A stretch of DNA of 64,000 nucleotides from Paenibacillus selenitireducens (GCF_002021565.1 NZ_MSZX01000001.1:62027-126026); one strand, 5' to 3'; positions 7,351 through 16,928 are shown, counted from the first letter of the stretch. Numbers and translations: made by a program. Notes: generated from the letters alone by a model not told the origin.

Positions 7351-8552
7351 AAAGAGTACTCCACAACCTGTCGATTAGAAAGACCTTTATGCTGTACATG
7401 CTTATATTTTTACTGGTAGCAGCTCTGCTTAGTGCAATTGCGATTAGCCAAGCGGGTCAGATGCGAAACCATATGTTTTTAAAATATAACGACTCGTATA
7501 CGCCAGCAGATATTGAAAATCCGGCGATTAGCTACAACATGGAGCAAATCAATACTAGCTATACGTCTAAAGACAAGGATATTATCAATATTTGCGGCTT
7601 TGTTGAAACATGGTCAATCCCAATATTTTTTGGACTGTGCATCATGTTGTCCTCTTTTTTGTTTTATCGCAACAAACTGAAAAAACCTATTGAAATATTG
7701 AGTCTAGCATCTAAAAAAATAGCGGACAATGACTTGAATTTTTATATTCATCATGACAGCAAGGATGAGATGGGCCAACTCTGCAACTCCTTCGAGAAAA
7801 TGCGGGCCGCTTTGGATGAAAATAACCGACAAATGTGGCGTTCTATGGAGGAACGCAAACAATTAAACGCTACTTTTTCCCATGACCTACGTACACCGCT
7901 GACGGTACTTCGGGGGTATACGGATTTCTTGAACAACTATCTGCCGCAAGGGAAAGTAGGCGAGGAAAAGGTAATGTCCACCGTATCGACAATGTCCGCA
8001 CATATTTTGCGGCTGGAGAACTATGTGCATATGATGAGTGAGACACAAAGGCTGGAAGACACCTGCATTTCCACAGCAAAAGTGAATGTAGTTTATTTTA
8101 TTGAACAGCTTAGAAGCACCGCCGAGGTTTTAGTGCAAGGTCAAGCGTTCAACATTACATTTGTAAACACTATTGTCGAAACAGAACTGAACGTTGACGC
8201 TGACATTGTTGTGCGGGTATTTGAAAATATGCTATCCAATGCGATCCGATACGTAGACCGCACAATTTCCATACGCTTTGAATTCGTGAAAGAAATGTTG
8301 GGCATTACAGTTAGCGATGATGGAAAAGGTTTTTCAGACGAGGATCTTGAGCAGGCAACCAAGCCCTTTTATAAAAGTAAAACAACTAGTGACGGTGTTC
8401 ATTTTGGTTTAGGCCTCCATATTTGCAAAATATTATCCGAGAAACATGGGGGCAGTATTGGGCTTACGAACAGCGAGAATGGCGGTGCCAGCGTGGCCGC
8501 AATGTTTCTATGTACGACGACAACTACATCTAACAACTTCTCTATAAGTTGA
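7338..8552 (+). CDS. Sensor histidine kinase of the RiPP cluster
   Basis: 404 residues. A membrane segment near 17-36, an extracellular loop of about 55 residues and a second segment near 95-113 are followed by HAMP, a HisKA domain with His182 in FSHDLRTPL, and an HATPase domain (NAIRY N-box, DDGKGF, GLGLHICK). It pairs with the overlapping regulator. The small outer domain is larger than in the 'intramembrane-sensing' BceS kinases, so it could bind a ligand directly. It lies just upstream of the Bce-like transporter. Confidence 0.9.
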   Translation: MGRIKRVLHNLSIRKTFMLYMLIFLLVAALLSAIAISQAGQMRNHMFLKYNDSYTPADIENPAISYNMEQINTSYTSKDKDIINICGFVETWSIPIFFGLCIMLSSFLFYRNKLKKPIEILSLASKKIADNDLNFYIHHDSKDEMGQLCNSFEKMRAALDENNRQMWRSMEERKQLNATFSHDLRTPLTVLRGYTDFLNNYLPQGKVGEEKVMSTVSTMSAHILRLENYVHMMSETQRLEDTCISTAKVNVVYFIEQLRSTAEVLVQGQAFNITFVNTIVETELNVDADIVVRVFENMLSNAIRYVDRTISIRFEFVKEMLGITVSDDGKGFSDEDLEQATKPFYKSKTTSDGVHFGLGLHICKILSEKHGGSIGLTNSENGGASVAAMFLCTTTTTSNNFSIS

Positions 8553-8613
8553 TAAAAATTAGAGATTTGTGCGTTATCCTTTCCTTGTATTCTAAATGCA
8601 AGGAGGAATTCAA

Positions 8614-9288
8614 ATGATTCTGGAAGGAAAAGCATTATGCAAATATTACGGGGAGGGTGAAAATCAGGTTAAGGCTATTCATCAGGTGGATTTCTCCGTG
8701 AAGAAAGGGGAATTCATCTCTATCGTGGGCCAGTCCGGCGCGGGTAAAAGCACCTTGATGCATATTATTGGAGGCTTGGATCGTCCAACAAGCGGCGAAG
8801 TTATCATCATCGGAACTTCAATCTATTCACTGCCGGTCAATCAATTGGCGGTATTCCGCAGACGGGAGATCGGATTTGTCTTTCAAGGTTTTAATCTCGT
8901 GCCATCTCTAAACGTGTGGGAGAATATTATATTGCCGATTGGGCTGGACGGAAAGAAGGCGGATGTCGGCTACATCGAAGATATTTTAAATACACTGGGC
9001 ATTTACGAGAAAAGAACCAATCTTCCGACGACGTTGTCCGGCGGTCAGCAGCAGCGTGTTGCTATCGCCCGTGCCATTGCATCAAGACCGGCGATCGTGC
9101 TTGCCGACGAACCTACGGGGAACTTGGACAGCCGTTCCAGCGGAGATGTTCTGGATCTGCTGCGTTTGTCTGTACAGAAGTATAACCAGACGTTAATTGT
9201 CGTAACCCATAATGATGAAGTTGCCAGGCTGGCAGATCGAACGGTGCGGGTCGTTGACGGCTCGATTGCTGTGGAGGCATTGCAATGA
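8614..9288 (+). CDS. MacB/Bce-type ABC transporter ATPase
   Basis: 224 residues from the ATG placed after AAGGAGG (a longer frame from 8596 would include the ribosome binding site). It has Walker A GQSGAGKST near 39, Q-loop FQGFN, signature LSGGQQQR, Walker B VLADEPTGNLD and switch His in VVTHND. The family powers FtsX-like permeases that move peptides off or across the membrane, often for resistance to antimicrobial peptides. It overlaps the permease gene by four bases (ATGA). A truncated relic of this gene lies at 58-433. Confidence 0.9.
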   Translation: MILEGKALCKYYGEGENQVKAIHQVDFSVKKGEFISIVGQSGAGKSTLMHIIGGLDRPTSGEVIIIGTSIYSLPVNQLAVFRRREIGFVFQGFNLVPSLNVWENIILPIGLDGKKADVGYIEDILNTLGIYEKRTNLPTTLSGGQQQRVAIARAIASRPAIVLADEPTGNLDSRSSGDVLDLLRLSVQKYNQTLIVVTHNDEVARLADRTVRVVDGSIAVEALQ

Positions 9289-11699
9289 GAAATACAATTT
9301 CCGTAAAGGATATCTCACTTAAAAATTCGCTTCATCATAAAAGCAGAACCATGCTGACGATACTTACAGCAGCACTATCCGTAGCGCTAATTTTTGTTGT
9401 GTTAACCTACTTCCATTCCGACGATCAACGCCAGAAGCGGGAAGCCATTAACGAGTTAGGTGCATATCATGTCCAGTATGAGCACCTGACAACGGAACAA
9501 TTACAACAGATTACCGCCAATCCAAAGATAGGGAAGTATTATCTTTCTTATTTCACACCCGAGATTGCTTCTAAAATGTTGATGGATCTGAACATATATA
9601 TGACCATCGGATATACAGAGGGTATAAACGGCGGATTGATCGAACTCAGAGAAGGACAGGCGCCGGTAAAGGAAAATGAAATCGTGCTGGATCAATGGGT
9701 CATTGAGGAACTGGGGTATGCCCCCAAGCTAGGTCAGCAGATCACACTGAACTTGCAGGTTACGAATGGCAGCAAGACAGAAGAACTCACACAAACCTTT
9801 AAGCTGGTCGGCATTACGGATGATATCGCCGTACGCAAGGCTGCCAGGGCCGGGTTGATGTTCATCTCCAAAGCTTTTGCCCAGCGCTACAGTTCTGACC
9901 CCAATGTTACTGTTTTTGCGCTTTTGAAATCAGATTTCAATGCCTCTTCAAATGCGCAGAAAGTTGGTGAAAAGGTAGGATTACAAAACGCTCAAATCAA
10001 GATTAATGAGCGTTATACCGGTGCCTATGAGCGGAATCCGGTCTCAATCTTGCAGTCTATACTGGTTGTACTTGTTATTGTGTTGAGCGCCGGAATCGTC
10101 ATCTATAACATCTTCAACATTTATATTGACCAACAAATTCGTCTGTTTGGAACGATGAAGGCCATAGGCATGGCTCCAAGGCAATTACGCCACATGATTC
10201 ACACCGAAGGGCTAATTATTTCTCTGATCGGCAGTTGTGTCGGTATTCTGTTGGGAATAGGCGGCAGCCTTGCATTTATACCATTTCTCGGTAGTGCTTC
10301 GGTTTCCTCTATGTATGTGGAGATAACACCATATATTGTTGGCGGTTCTTTCATGTTAGGTCTTATCCTCGTCACACTATCCATCCATGTTCCAGCCAGA
10401 AGAGTGGGGAGAATCTCGGAGATTGCAGCGATTCGTTATAACCCGGCTGCTGATACGGGGAAGAGATCCAGCAGAACAAGATTAAACAATTCTCTTAGCA
10501 TTCTAACCCTTGTATTTGCGCAAATCATTCGGCACCGAAAGCGTACCTGGATTACGATAATTTCCATCACTTTGACTGGTCTTGTATATCTGGTTGCTGG
10601 CAGCATTCTAAGCAGTATGAACACAAGCAATCTGGTCGGTAAAATGGTTGCCGGCGATTACAAGCTAAGCAGTTCCCTCCGGTCAGATGAAAAGAGCGAT
10701 CCGATAAATAATGAAGTGATCAAGCAGATCCAATCAATGGAGGGGGTTCAGTCGGTCCTTACCGAGATGTATGACGGCCTTACCTATAATAGGCAGGATG
10801 CATCCGCTCACCTATCGGACCTGGACGAAATCAGAAATCCTTACATCTCAACTGCAATTTATGGTTATGACGATGCACTGATGCAACGGGTGATTAAGGG
10901 GTTGGGAAAAGGAGGGCTTACACTTGATGAGATGAAGAACGGCAACTATCTCATTGCCATTGCGGATGGCGGTGGAACCTATCAGGCAGGCGATAAAATA
11001 AGAATGGCTCAGTACGGGAAACAGCAGGAAGAGCGTGAATTTACTGTTGTCGCTGTACTGCCTTCCTACATTTCCTACAAAGGTAACTCAGAGGAGGGCG
11101 GGAGCTTCATCGCCCATCAGAGTATGTTCAAGCAGCTCGGAATGGATCAACGGATCAAGCAGCTCAGCGTGGCGGTCGATAAGGAACAGCAGGCACAGGT
11201 GGAGCAAGGTATGAAGGCCATCGCCGCGGCTGACCGAAAGATTGAGTTCGGCTCATTCCGTGAGATATACCAGGAATTTAACGGAATAAAAAAAATTATG
11301 GAGCTGGCGGCTTATGGTTTTATTGCTGCGCTGATGGTAATCAGTATTTTTAATCTGGTCAATTCCAATCTAACCAGTATGATCTCAAGAAAACGCGAGA
11401 TCAGTATGATTGAAGCCATTGGTTTGTCACGGGGCCAGCTAACCCTACAGCTTGGAAGTGAAGGCCTGATAGTGATTGTGGTCAGTCTACTGCTTACTTT
11501 CGTCGTGGGGATTCCCGCTGGATACTTGGGAGTAGAAATGTTCAGCCGTGAGGCCACCTATGTGCAATACCAGTTTCCGCTTGAACCTGTTGTGATGCTA
11601 ATCTGCTCTTACCTTACGGTTCAGGCGCTAACTACCTTATATATGCAAAGGCGGTTTCGGAGAGAAGGTCTAATGGAACGGATTAGATACAGCGAATAA
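9285..11699 (+). CDS. Large FtsX-family ABC permease (probable peptide immunity/efflux)
   Basis: 804 residues. One membrane segment near 25-40 is followed by a large outer domain, then a first FtsX cluster of three segments around 245-370, a further segment near 410-440, a second outer domain and a last FtsX cluster near 670-790. The duplicated FtsX layout resembles macrolide/antimicrobial-peptide exporters and lipoprotein-release permeases. With the ATPase, the two-component system and the RiPP genes beside it, self-immunity is the simplest role; this is inference. Confidence 0.85.
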   Translation: MRNTISVKDISLKNSLHHKSRTMLTILTAALSVALIFVVLTYFHSDDQRQKREAINELGAYHVQYEHLTTEQLQQITANPKIGKYYLSYFTPEIASKMLMDLNIYMTIGYTEGINGGLIELREGQAPVKENEIVLDQWVIEELGYAPKLGQQITLNLQVTNGSKTEELTQTFKLVGITDDIAVRKAARAGLMFISKAFAQRYSSDPNVTVFALLKSDFNASSNAQKVGEKVGLQNAQIKINERYTGAYERNPVSILQSILVVLVIVLSAGIVIYNIFNIYIDQQIRLFGTMKAIGMAPRQLRHMIHTEGLIISLIGSCVGILLGIGGSLAFIPFLGSASVSSMYVEITPYIVGGSFMLGLILVTLSIHVPARRVGRISEIAAIRYNPAADTGKRSSRTRLNNSLSILTLVFAQIIRHRKRTWITIISITLTGLVYLVAGSILSSMNTSNLVGKMVAGDYKLSSSLRSDEKSDPINNEVIKQIQSMEGVQSVLTEMYDGLTYNRQDASAHLSDLDEIRNPYISTAIYGYDDALMQRVIKGLGKGGLTLDEMKNGNYLIAIADGGGTYQAGDKIRMAQYGKQQEEREFTVVAVLPSYISYKGNSEEGGSFIAHQSMFKQLGMDQRIKQLSVAVDKEQQAQVEQGMKAIAAADRKIEFGSFREIYQEFNGIKKIMELAAYGFIAALMVISIFNLVNSNLTSMISRKREISMIEAIGLSRGQLTLQLGSEGLIVIVVSLLLTFVVGIPAGYLGVEMFSREATYVQYQFPLEPVVMLICSYLTVQALTTLYMQRRFRREGLMERIRYSE

Positions 11700-11720
11700 C
11701 AAATTAAATGGGGGACGGCC

Positions 11721-12152
11721 ATGAGAAAAACGAAAATTGATTTGCTCAGCATTGCTTGGGTACTAGGAATTATTCTCCTAATGACTGGTTGCGGCAGTGG
11801 CAATGGAAGTGCAGAGTACAAGGGTGTCAATTACGACGGCGAAGGTAAGACCAAAACAATGGTTGATGTGGCTATTCTAAATGAGGATGAAATCCTGTTC
11901 CTACAGCAGGTGAAAATTATCGATGACCATCCTACCGTCTGGAAGGCGCTAGAGGCGATTTCCATGAATGAGAAGGAGGAAATAAACATTGAGAAAGATC
12001 AGGAAGGCCACATCAGCAAGATTAACAATCAACAGAATGATGAGCAGAGACAATGGATTCTACAGATAGATAATATTCCTGAAGAGGGAAATGTGGAAGA
12101 TATTCAGCTTAGCGATGGCCAAGGTATAACATTATCTTATCATGCAAAATGA
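11721..12152 (+). CDS. Small lipoprotein of unknown function, cluster-associated
   Basis: 143 residues with a lipoprotein signal peptide ending in a lipobox-like LMTGC followed by a Gly/Ser-rich stretch. The mature part is acidic; it has a VWKALEAI segment and ends with LSDGQGITLSYH, an arrangement reminiscent of DUF4430/transcobalamin-C-like domains, though I am not sure. It follows the permease by 21 bases with its own ribosome binding site (GGGGGA). A surface lipoprotein next to an immunity-type transporter could bind the exported peptide. Confidence 0.7.
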   Translation: MRKTKIDLLSIAWVLGIILLMTGCGSGNGSAEYKGVNYDGEGKTKTMVDVAILNEDEILFLQQVKIIDDHPTVWKALEAISMNEKEEINIEKDQEGHISKINNQQNDEQRQWILQIDNIPEEGNVEDIQLSDGQGITLSYHAK

Positions 12153-12322
12153 CGGGGCAGCATTCGGGATGGCAAATATATGTTGAGGTGCTTGGGAAAT
12201 GTTCTGTATAAGAACAGTATACTTGGCAACTTCTATTAGGAGCAAAAGAGAGAGTACCCGCCACAAAAAGGATGTACCTTGCACAAGAGGGAGCACCCGC
12301 TCAATGGGTATTCCCTGATGAT
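12153..12322. other. Intergenic remnant of an rpn unit
   Basis: No gene is seen. The stretch resembles 26795-26902, the sequence downstream of the other rpn copies (shared GGTGCTTGGGAAATG and CTTGGCAACTTCTA), so the repeated unit extends beyond the nuclease gene. An imperfect version of the 26866 hairpin is present near 12285-12318. Confidence 0.5.
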
Positions 12323-12835
12323 TCACTTCCTCAGCGCGTTGATCTCCTGCTCCGATAATCCAGTAGCCTTAACAATGGTTGCTATATCCAAATTCAAGGC
12401 AAGCATGTTCTTCGCCACTTCCTTGAAGCCTGCCTGCCACGCACCTTCCATCATAGAAGCTTCATCATGCAGATATTTCTGCCGAGCTTCATATAAACGT
12501 CGGGCTTCCGAATCCTGGCTCAAGTATTGCAGGGTGTCCATCGCCTTTTTCAATTCCGGTTCATTCATCTTCAGCACCTCCCATTCTGATGTATCGGTAC
12601 CTTTCAGGAACAACAACTTTCCCTCTACGGTTTTGGCGTAAACGTCAAAAATGGATTGCTTGTCGAGCGGATCGTCCTTATCGGTGTAAGGATTCATCAA
12701 GATAATCTCCGTCAGCGGCGGTTCACCAGCTTCAGTGAAAATCCGATTGAGGAAGGCTAATAAAACATCTTTGTTGTTCTAACTGCCAAAAATTCGTTTG
12801 AATACAAAGTCCTCTCTGGGGTTAAGCGGCTCCAT
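12323..12835 (-). pseudogene. Rpn-family PDDEXK nuclease/transposase-like gene, broken copy
   Basis: It matches the intact gene at 27297-28133. A deletion joins the AKTVEGK region directly to LLFLKGTD, removing the catalytic IDIEMQ segment and about 90 residues. Near the 5' end a Glu codon has become a stop (near 12778). The C-terminal ~125 residues remain open. It cannot be an active nuclease. Homology continues about 90 bases upstream of the start codon, as far as about 12926. Confidence 0.85.
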
Positions 12836-12925
12836 TACAACCAGCTCCGATACATTTATTATATCATCATCTTCAAGCTATTAAACCAAATAGAAATTGA
12901 AAAAGCTATGAGCCCTTTCACGTTT

Positions 12926-13035
12926 TTAAAAGTTCTCTGGGGAATAAAGAAATCAATATCGCCAGTGAAAAAGAATTATTAGCCGCTGTAGAATCGTATC
13001 TTAACGAACAAGATTCAAATGAGAAGTTAACATAA
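12926..13035 (+). pseudogene. Unrecognised coding remnant
   Basis: A plus-strand frame of about 35 codons with coding-like composition (NKEINIASEKELLAAVES) runs out of the rpn repeat edge and stops at 13035. It has no start codon of its own and is probably the 3' end of a gene cut by the rpn insertion. No family was recognised. Confidence 0.3.
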
Positions 13036-13129
13036 GATCAAGCTGATAAGATTCTAAACGAATGATTTGTGGGGAAATAGTTAAACAAAATAATTATAAG
13101 TAATAGTAAGGCCAAGCTTATGAGCCTTT

Positions 13130-13336
13130 TTATATTTTCAGGCAGTTGCTCATGGAGGCTTTGGCTGAAGAAATTATTGCACTATAATTCAAGTGTGCGT
13201 GTATGTTGGCCGTAGTTGAGAAATCACTATGACCCAGCCATTCCTGAATCTCCTTCATGCTCACACCATTGGCCAGTAGAAGACTTGTGCAGCTATGGCG
13301 AAGGTCGTGGTATCGTTTACGCGGCAGCATGTTCAT
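13130..13336 (-). pseudogene. C-terminal relic of a tyrosine recombinase (phage-type integrase)
   Basis: About 68 residues match the integrase C-terminus: HDLRHSC, then EIQEWLGHSDFSTT. The position of the catalytic Tyr (normally NIYAHL) reads NIHAHL, so the nucleophile is His. The 5' two-thirds is missing. It marks past phage or integrative-element activity at the edge of the carbohydrate island and is inactive. Confidence 0.75.
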
Positions 13337-13645
13337 TTCCTTAGTAACGCTAGAGGACTAAATCGGGTTACAAGGCCAACATGAGATTCATAAGTTTTGT
13401 TATATCAATATATAAGTTTTGAATCTACTGACATCTTGTTATAGCGTGATACAATCTGATTGCATGAGGAGATTCCTCTGGCGTTGTAACCGCTCGCCGA
13501 TAATCCTTTAGAAATGGGGGGTTAACATGAGACTGAATGAAGTATTGTCTTTAGCCCAAATCGTCTCTTAATCTTAGCAGGAGGCGTTTTTAGTCTGTTA
13601 AAAGCCTTCTCTGGAAGCATAAGGTATCGTACGCATCGTCATGAT
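13337..13645 (+). other. Regulatory region upstream of the YesM-type kinase
   Basis: About 310 bases without a clear gene. It holds the tandem AAGTTTTG site described separately, and a 14-codon frame at 13527-13571 after GGGGGG (MRLNEVLSLAQIVS) that could be a leader peptide or a gene remnant. Confidence 0.4.
13392..13423 (+). promoter_or_regulatory. Tandem AAGTTTTG half-sites, 22-bp spacing (site 1)
   Basis: AAGTTTTG at 13392 is repeated at 13414, exactly 22 bases later (two helical turns), typical of AraC-family operators. The same layout occurs at 16897 and 23427. This site lies about 230 bases before the kinase gene. Confidence 0.5.
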
Positions 13646-15490
13646 ATGATGGTGGAGAATTACTATCATGTTATTGGGAGTGAAAAAACAAATATGCCAG
13701 CCTGGCAGACAAAGTTTCCGGGTACCCTGAAGCACAGACTTTTCGTTACCTACATTACATTGCTCATGCTTCCATTATGTATAGCGGTTCTCTATTTATT
13801 TCAGCATTTCGAATCCATTCGTCAAAAAGATATGATTGATCGCATGTCGGAACGTATGCAACAGGTTCATGTTTCTCTGACAGATATGATGGCCTTTGCT
13901 TATAAGACTCATATCATGCTGAATCAGGACCAAAGCTTGATTCAGATTATGCATGCCCCGGAAAGATATGAGCCTATCGAGAGAAAGAAAATGATAGAAA
14001 GCAAGATGTTCGGAATTAATAACAGCTTCTTCTTTCATCAGACGGAGTTGTACTTCAAGTTAATCGATCAAAAAGGAAATGTATATACATCCTATTCGCC
14101 CAATGGCCAGCTGACAAATGCGCTGGATGAATTTCAGAATTGGAAGAAAGAATTGAAAAGCGGGCCGCATCCTTACCGATGGGTAGCTGATGATTGGAAC
14201 GATGTTAATAATAGTCAGGGGAATAAGCTTTTGAGTTTGTATACCGTTCTTGAGGATGAGCTTAGGGGAACTTACGGTGTGGCGCGCATAAGCATTAACA
14301 TACAGGAATGGTTTCGGAGTACGCTAAAGAATAGCCTTGTCAAACAGGATTTGATGATCTTTACCGGACAAGGTGAGGTTCTGCTTCAAAATAGAGATAC
14401 AGGATTCCGTAAGGAAACAATAGAGCGAATTGTGTCTGCAGATCATTCAACAGGTCACTATAAAGATGAAAGCTCCCAGTTTCTGGTCAACTATAGCTAT
14501 CTAGAGGAACTGGACTGGTATGTAGTTAACCAAGTGCCTTTAAATGAACTACTGCATGAATTGCAGCAATTAAGACTGATTTTCTTCCTTTTTTTGAGCC
14601 TTCTGATTATTTCATTCGTACTGGCGACCTTCTTTCTGTCGGCTCGAATGACCCGGCCGCTTTATGCGCTTCAACGCAGTATGGAGGAGGCATCAGACAA
14701 AAAGCTCAATGTGAAAATTGACATAGGTACCCATGCAACAAGTGAGGTGCGGTCGCTTGGAAAAAGCTTTAACCTGATGATAGATGATATTGTTGCGTTA
14801 ATTAACAAGCTTAAGCTGGAAGAACGACAAAAACAAGCGGTGCGCTTCCAAATGCTGCTGTCTCAAATGAACCCTCACTTTTTGTTGAACACATTAAATA
14901 CAGTGAAGTGGATGGCTCGAAAAGAAAAGCAAGAATCTATTGTCGGCATCTGTACCTCCCTGGGGTTAATTTTGGAGGTAAGCCTCAATTCGGAAATCGA
15001 GTTAATTCCCTTGGAAGGGGAACTGAAACTTTTGCGCTCTTATGAATCCATTCAAAAATTCCGTTTTCGCGATCATTTCGCTATTATTTATGAAATTGAT
15101 GAGTCCATTCAGTATGCGCTTGTTCCTAAACTCAGTTTGCAGCCGCTTGTAGAAAATTCCATTGTGCATGGTTTTGATACGGATCAAAGTCAGGGTACCA
15201 TTTGGGTAAGGGCCCGGGTAGAGGGAAAAGTGCTTATCCTTGAAGTAGAGGATAACGGTATTGGTATGGAGGAGGCATCACGTAAGCCGGGAAGGAGAAG
15301 CGGTCATGGAATCGGATTAAGCAACCTGAAGGAACGGCTGAATCTTCTGTTTAAGCAAGAGGCCTCAGTCGAATTCGCGACCGGACCCGAAGGAACTCTT
15401 GTGCGGCTTCATTTGCCATTGCTCATTGCAACGCCATATTCGCTAGGAGGAGAAGATAGTCATGTGGACAGTTTTTCTGGTGGAGGATGA
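13646..15490 (+). CDS. YesM-type sensor histidine kinase for sugar uptake
   Basis: 614 residues. A membrane segment near 35-55, an extracellular sensor of about 250 residues and a second segment near 310-330 are followed by HAMP, a His_kinase domain (QMNPHFLLNTLN, phospho-His in PHF) and an HATPase domain (ENSIVHGF, GIGLSNLKERL). This is the YesM/LytS-like class that partners YesN-type AraC regulators and controls carbohydrate ABC transporters. The start is unsure: ATG 13694, after GGGAG, is an alternative. It overlaps the regulator by 29 bases. Confidence 0.9.
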   Translation: MMVENYYHVIGSEKTNMPAWQTKFPGTLKHRLFVTYITLLMLPLCIAVLYLFQHFESIRQKDMIDRMSERMQQVHVSLTDMMAFAYKTHIMLNQDQSLIQIMHAPERYEPIERKKMIESKMFGINNSFFFHQTELYFKLIDQKGNVYTSYSPNGQLTNALDEFQNWKKELKSGPHPYRWVADDWNDVNNSQGNKLLSLYTVLEDELRGTYGVARISINIQEWFRSTLKNSLVKQDLMIFTGQGEVLLQNRDTGFRKETIERIVSADHSTGHYKDESSQFLVNYSYLEELDWYVVNQVPLNELLHELQQLRLIFFLFLSLLIISFVLATFFLSARMTRPLYALQRSMEEASDKKLNVKIDIGTHATSEVRSLGKSFNLMIDDIVALINKLKLEERQKQAVRFQMLLSQMNPHFLLNTLNTVKWMARKEKQESIVGICTSLGLILEVSLNSEIELIPLEGELKLLRSYESIQKFRFRDHFAIIYEIDESIQYALVPKLSLQPLVENSIVHGFDTDQSQGTIWVRARVEGKVLILEVEDNGIGMEEASRKPGRRSGHGIGLSNLKERLNLLFKQEASVEFATGPEGTLVRLHLPLLIATPYSLGGEDSHVDSFSGGG

Positions 15491-16898
15491 AATATTTGTC
15501 CGGGAGGCTATTCGGGAAACCGTGGAGTGGGAACGCCACGGTTTTTGCGTTGCGGGAGAGGCGGGAAACGGGAGGGAGGCTCTGGCGGCTATCCTGGAGA
15601 TGAAGCCCGATGTCGTGATTGCCGATATTGTCATGCCAGGCATGGACGGGATTGAACTGCTGAAGGAAACGCGGAAGGCGGGAATCCGCAGCCGGTTTAT
15701 TATGCTGACGGCCATGAGCCACTTTGATTACGCCCGAGACGCCCTTCAATATGGCGCCTTTAACTATCTGTTAAAGCTGTCTTTAAATGATGAGGTTCTG
15801 TTGGAAAACCTTGCACAGATCAAGGGGGAATTGCTTGAAGAGCTTAAGGGGGTGGGAGAGGCGCTTTATCCCCTTTATCATCGTACCTGGTCGGGCATCT
15901 GGGGTACACGCGCATCGGCTCATGAGGATCTGGGCGGAACGGTTGCGGCGGCGGAGAAATTCCGTAGTCTGAAACTTGATATTATTGCCGTGTTGAGCGG
16001 AGCCGTTCCCGCTGCTGCGGATCAGGCGGGCATCAGGCCGGAACAGTATCTATTGGTCCAATCCTTTTATGATGCGGGACTGACAACCTTCTTCTGCTGG
16101 AACTTTCGAATGGAAGCGGAACATGCCCGCTGGAACAAGCCGAACCGTCCTGCTGGTTTGGCGGCAGGCAGTAGTCTGGCCCGTCTATCCGAGGATTGGC
16201 GGCGGGCGCTGAATCAGTTGAACGGCGAGTGGTACGGCCGTGAGATAAGCACGATTAAGGTGTGGCACGAGCTGCCGCCTATCGCGGAGCTGGAAGCCGA
16301 GCTGATCCGCTGCTTTGAAGAACGCAATGAACCCAAATGCGCCGAGGCGACAACCCTGATGTGGGAGAGCATGGAAGCCTCGTCGTACTCCCAAATGGAA
16401 GTGAAAATGCTGGCGAACCATCTTCTTCATATCCTAACGATGCTGGCAGGACGTAAGTCGGAAGATCGGGAGGGAATCAACGCGGCCATCAGCCATGAAT
16501 CGCTGCTTGCGCAGGTGCTGCAAACCATACGGGAGCTTATCCGGCACCTGAAGGAGGAAAATGTCAGTTTTACGGACCATCCCGAGGTGAACAGGGTGAT
16601 TCAATATATGCTGGAGCATTACAAGGAAAATATCAAGGTTGCAGATTTAGCCAGGCTGGTGGCCATCAATGTGGACTACTTAAGCACCGTGTTTCGCAAA
16701 AAAACCGGACTGACGCCTGTCAACTATTTGCAAACCATCCGGATCGAACAGGCGAAGCGCTTGCTGCTGCATTCCAAGCTGAATGTAGAGGAGATCGCCT
16801 TTCAAACGGGCTTTGCCGACGATGCCTATTTCATCAAGGTATTCAAGCGCATGGTTGGACAAACGCCCAGTTCCTTCAGGCGGGAGAACAATATCTAA
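15462..16898 (+). CDS. YesN-type response regulator with AraC DNA-binding domain
   Basis: 478 residues, with ribosome binding site AGGAGGAG inside the end of the kinase gene. The receiver domain has the VEDE acidic pocket, phosphoacceptor Asp in VIADIVMPGMDG near 55 and Lys in LLKLS near 106. A ~250-residue linker region follows, and the last ~100 residues form two AraC helix-turn-helix motifs ending in GQTPSSFRR. It probably activates the adjacent sugar ABC genes. Its stop codon overlaps one of the tandem AAGTTTTG sites, placing a likely operator between it and the binding-protein gene. Confidence 0.9.
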   Translation: MWTVFLVEDEIFVREAIRETVEWERHGFCVAGEAGNGREALAAILEMKPDVVIADIVMPGMDGIELLKETRKAGIRSRFIMLTAMSHFDYARDALQYGAFNYLLKLSLNDEVLLENLAQIKGELLEELKGVGEALYPLYHRTWSGIWGTRASAHEDLGGTVAAAEKFRSLKLDIIAVLSGAVPAAADQAGIRPEQYLLVQSFYDAGLTTFFCWNFRMEAEHARWNKPNRPAGLAAGSSLARLSEDWRRALNQLNGEWYGREISTIKVWHELPPIAELEAELIRCFEERNEPKCAEATTLMWESMEASSYSQMEVKMLANHLLHILTMLAGRKSEDREGINAAISHESLLAQVLQTIRELIRHLKEENVSFTDHPEVNRVIQYMLEHYKENIKVADLARLVAINVDYLSTVFRKKTGLTPVNYLQTIRIEQAKRLLLHSKLNVEEIAFQTGFADDAYFIKVFKRMVGQTPSSFRRENNI

Positions 16899-16928
16899 GT
16901 TTTGTACTATCAACCTACAAGTTTCAAC
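16897..16928 (+). promoter_or_regulatory. Tandem AAGTTT half-sites, 22-bp spacing (site 2)
   Basis: AAGTTTTG at 16897 and AAGTTTCA at 16919, again 22 bases apart, overlap the regulator's stop codon and lie 75 bases before the sugar-binding lipoprotein start. The position suits an activator site. Confidence 0.55.

Noticed and set aside
12279-12641. Plus-strand frames opposite the rpn copies (also 26898 and 27313)
   Set aside because: They are antisense shadows of the nuclease family and repeat only because that gene repeats.
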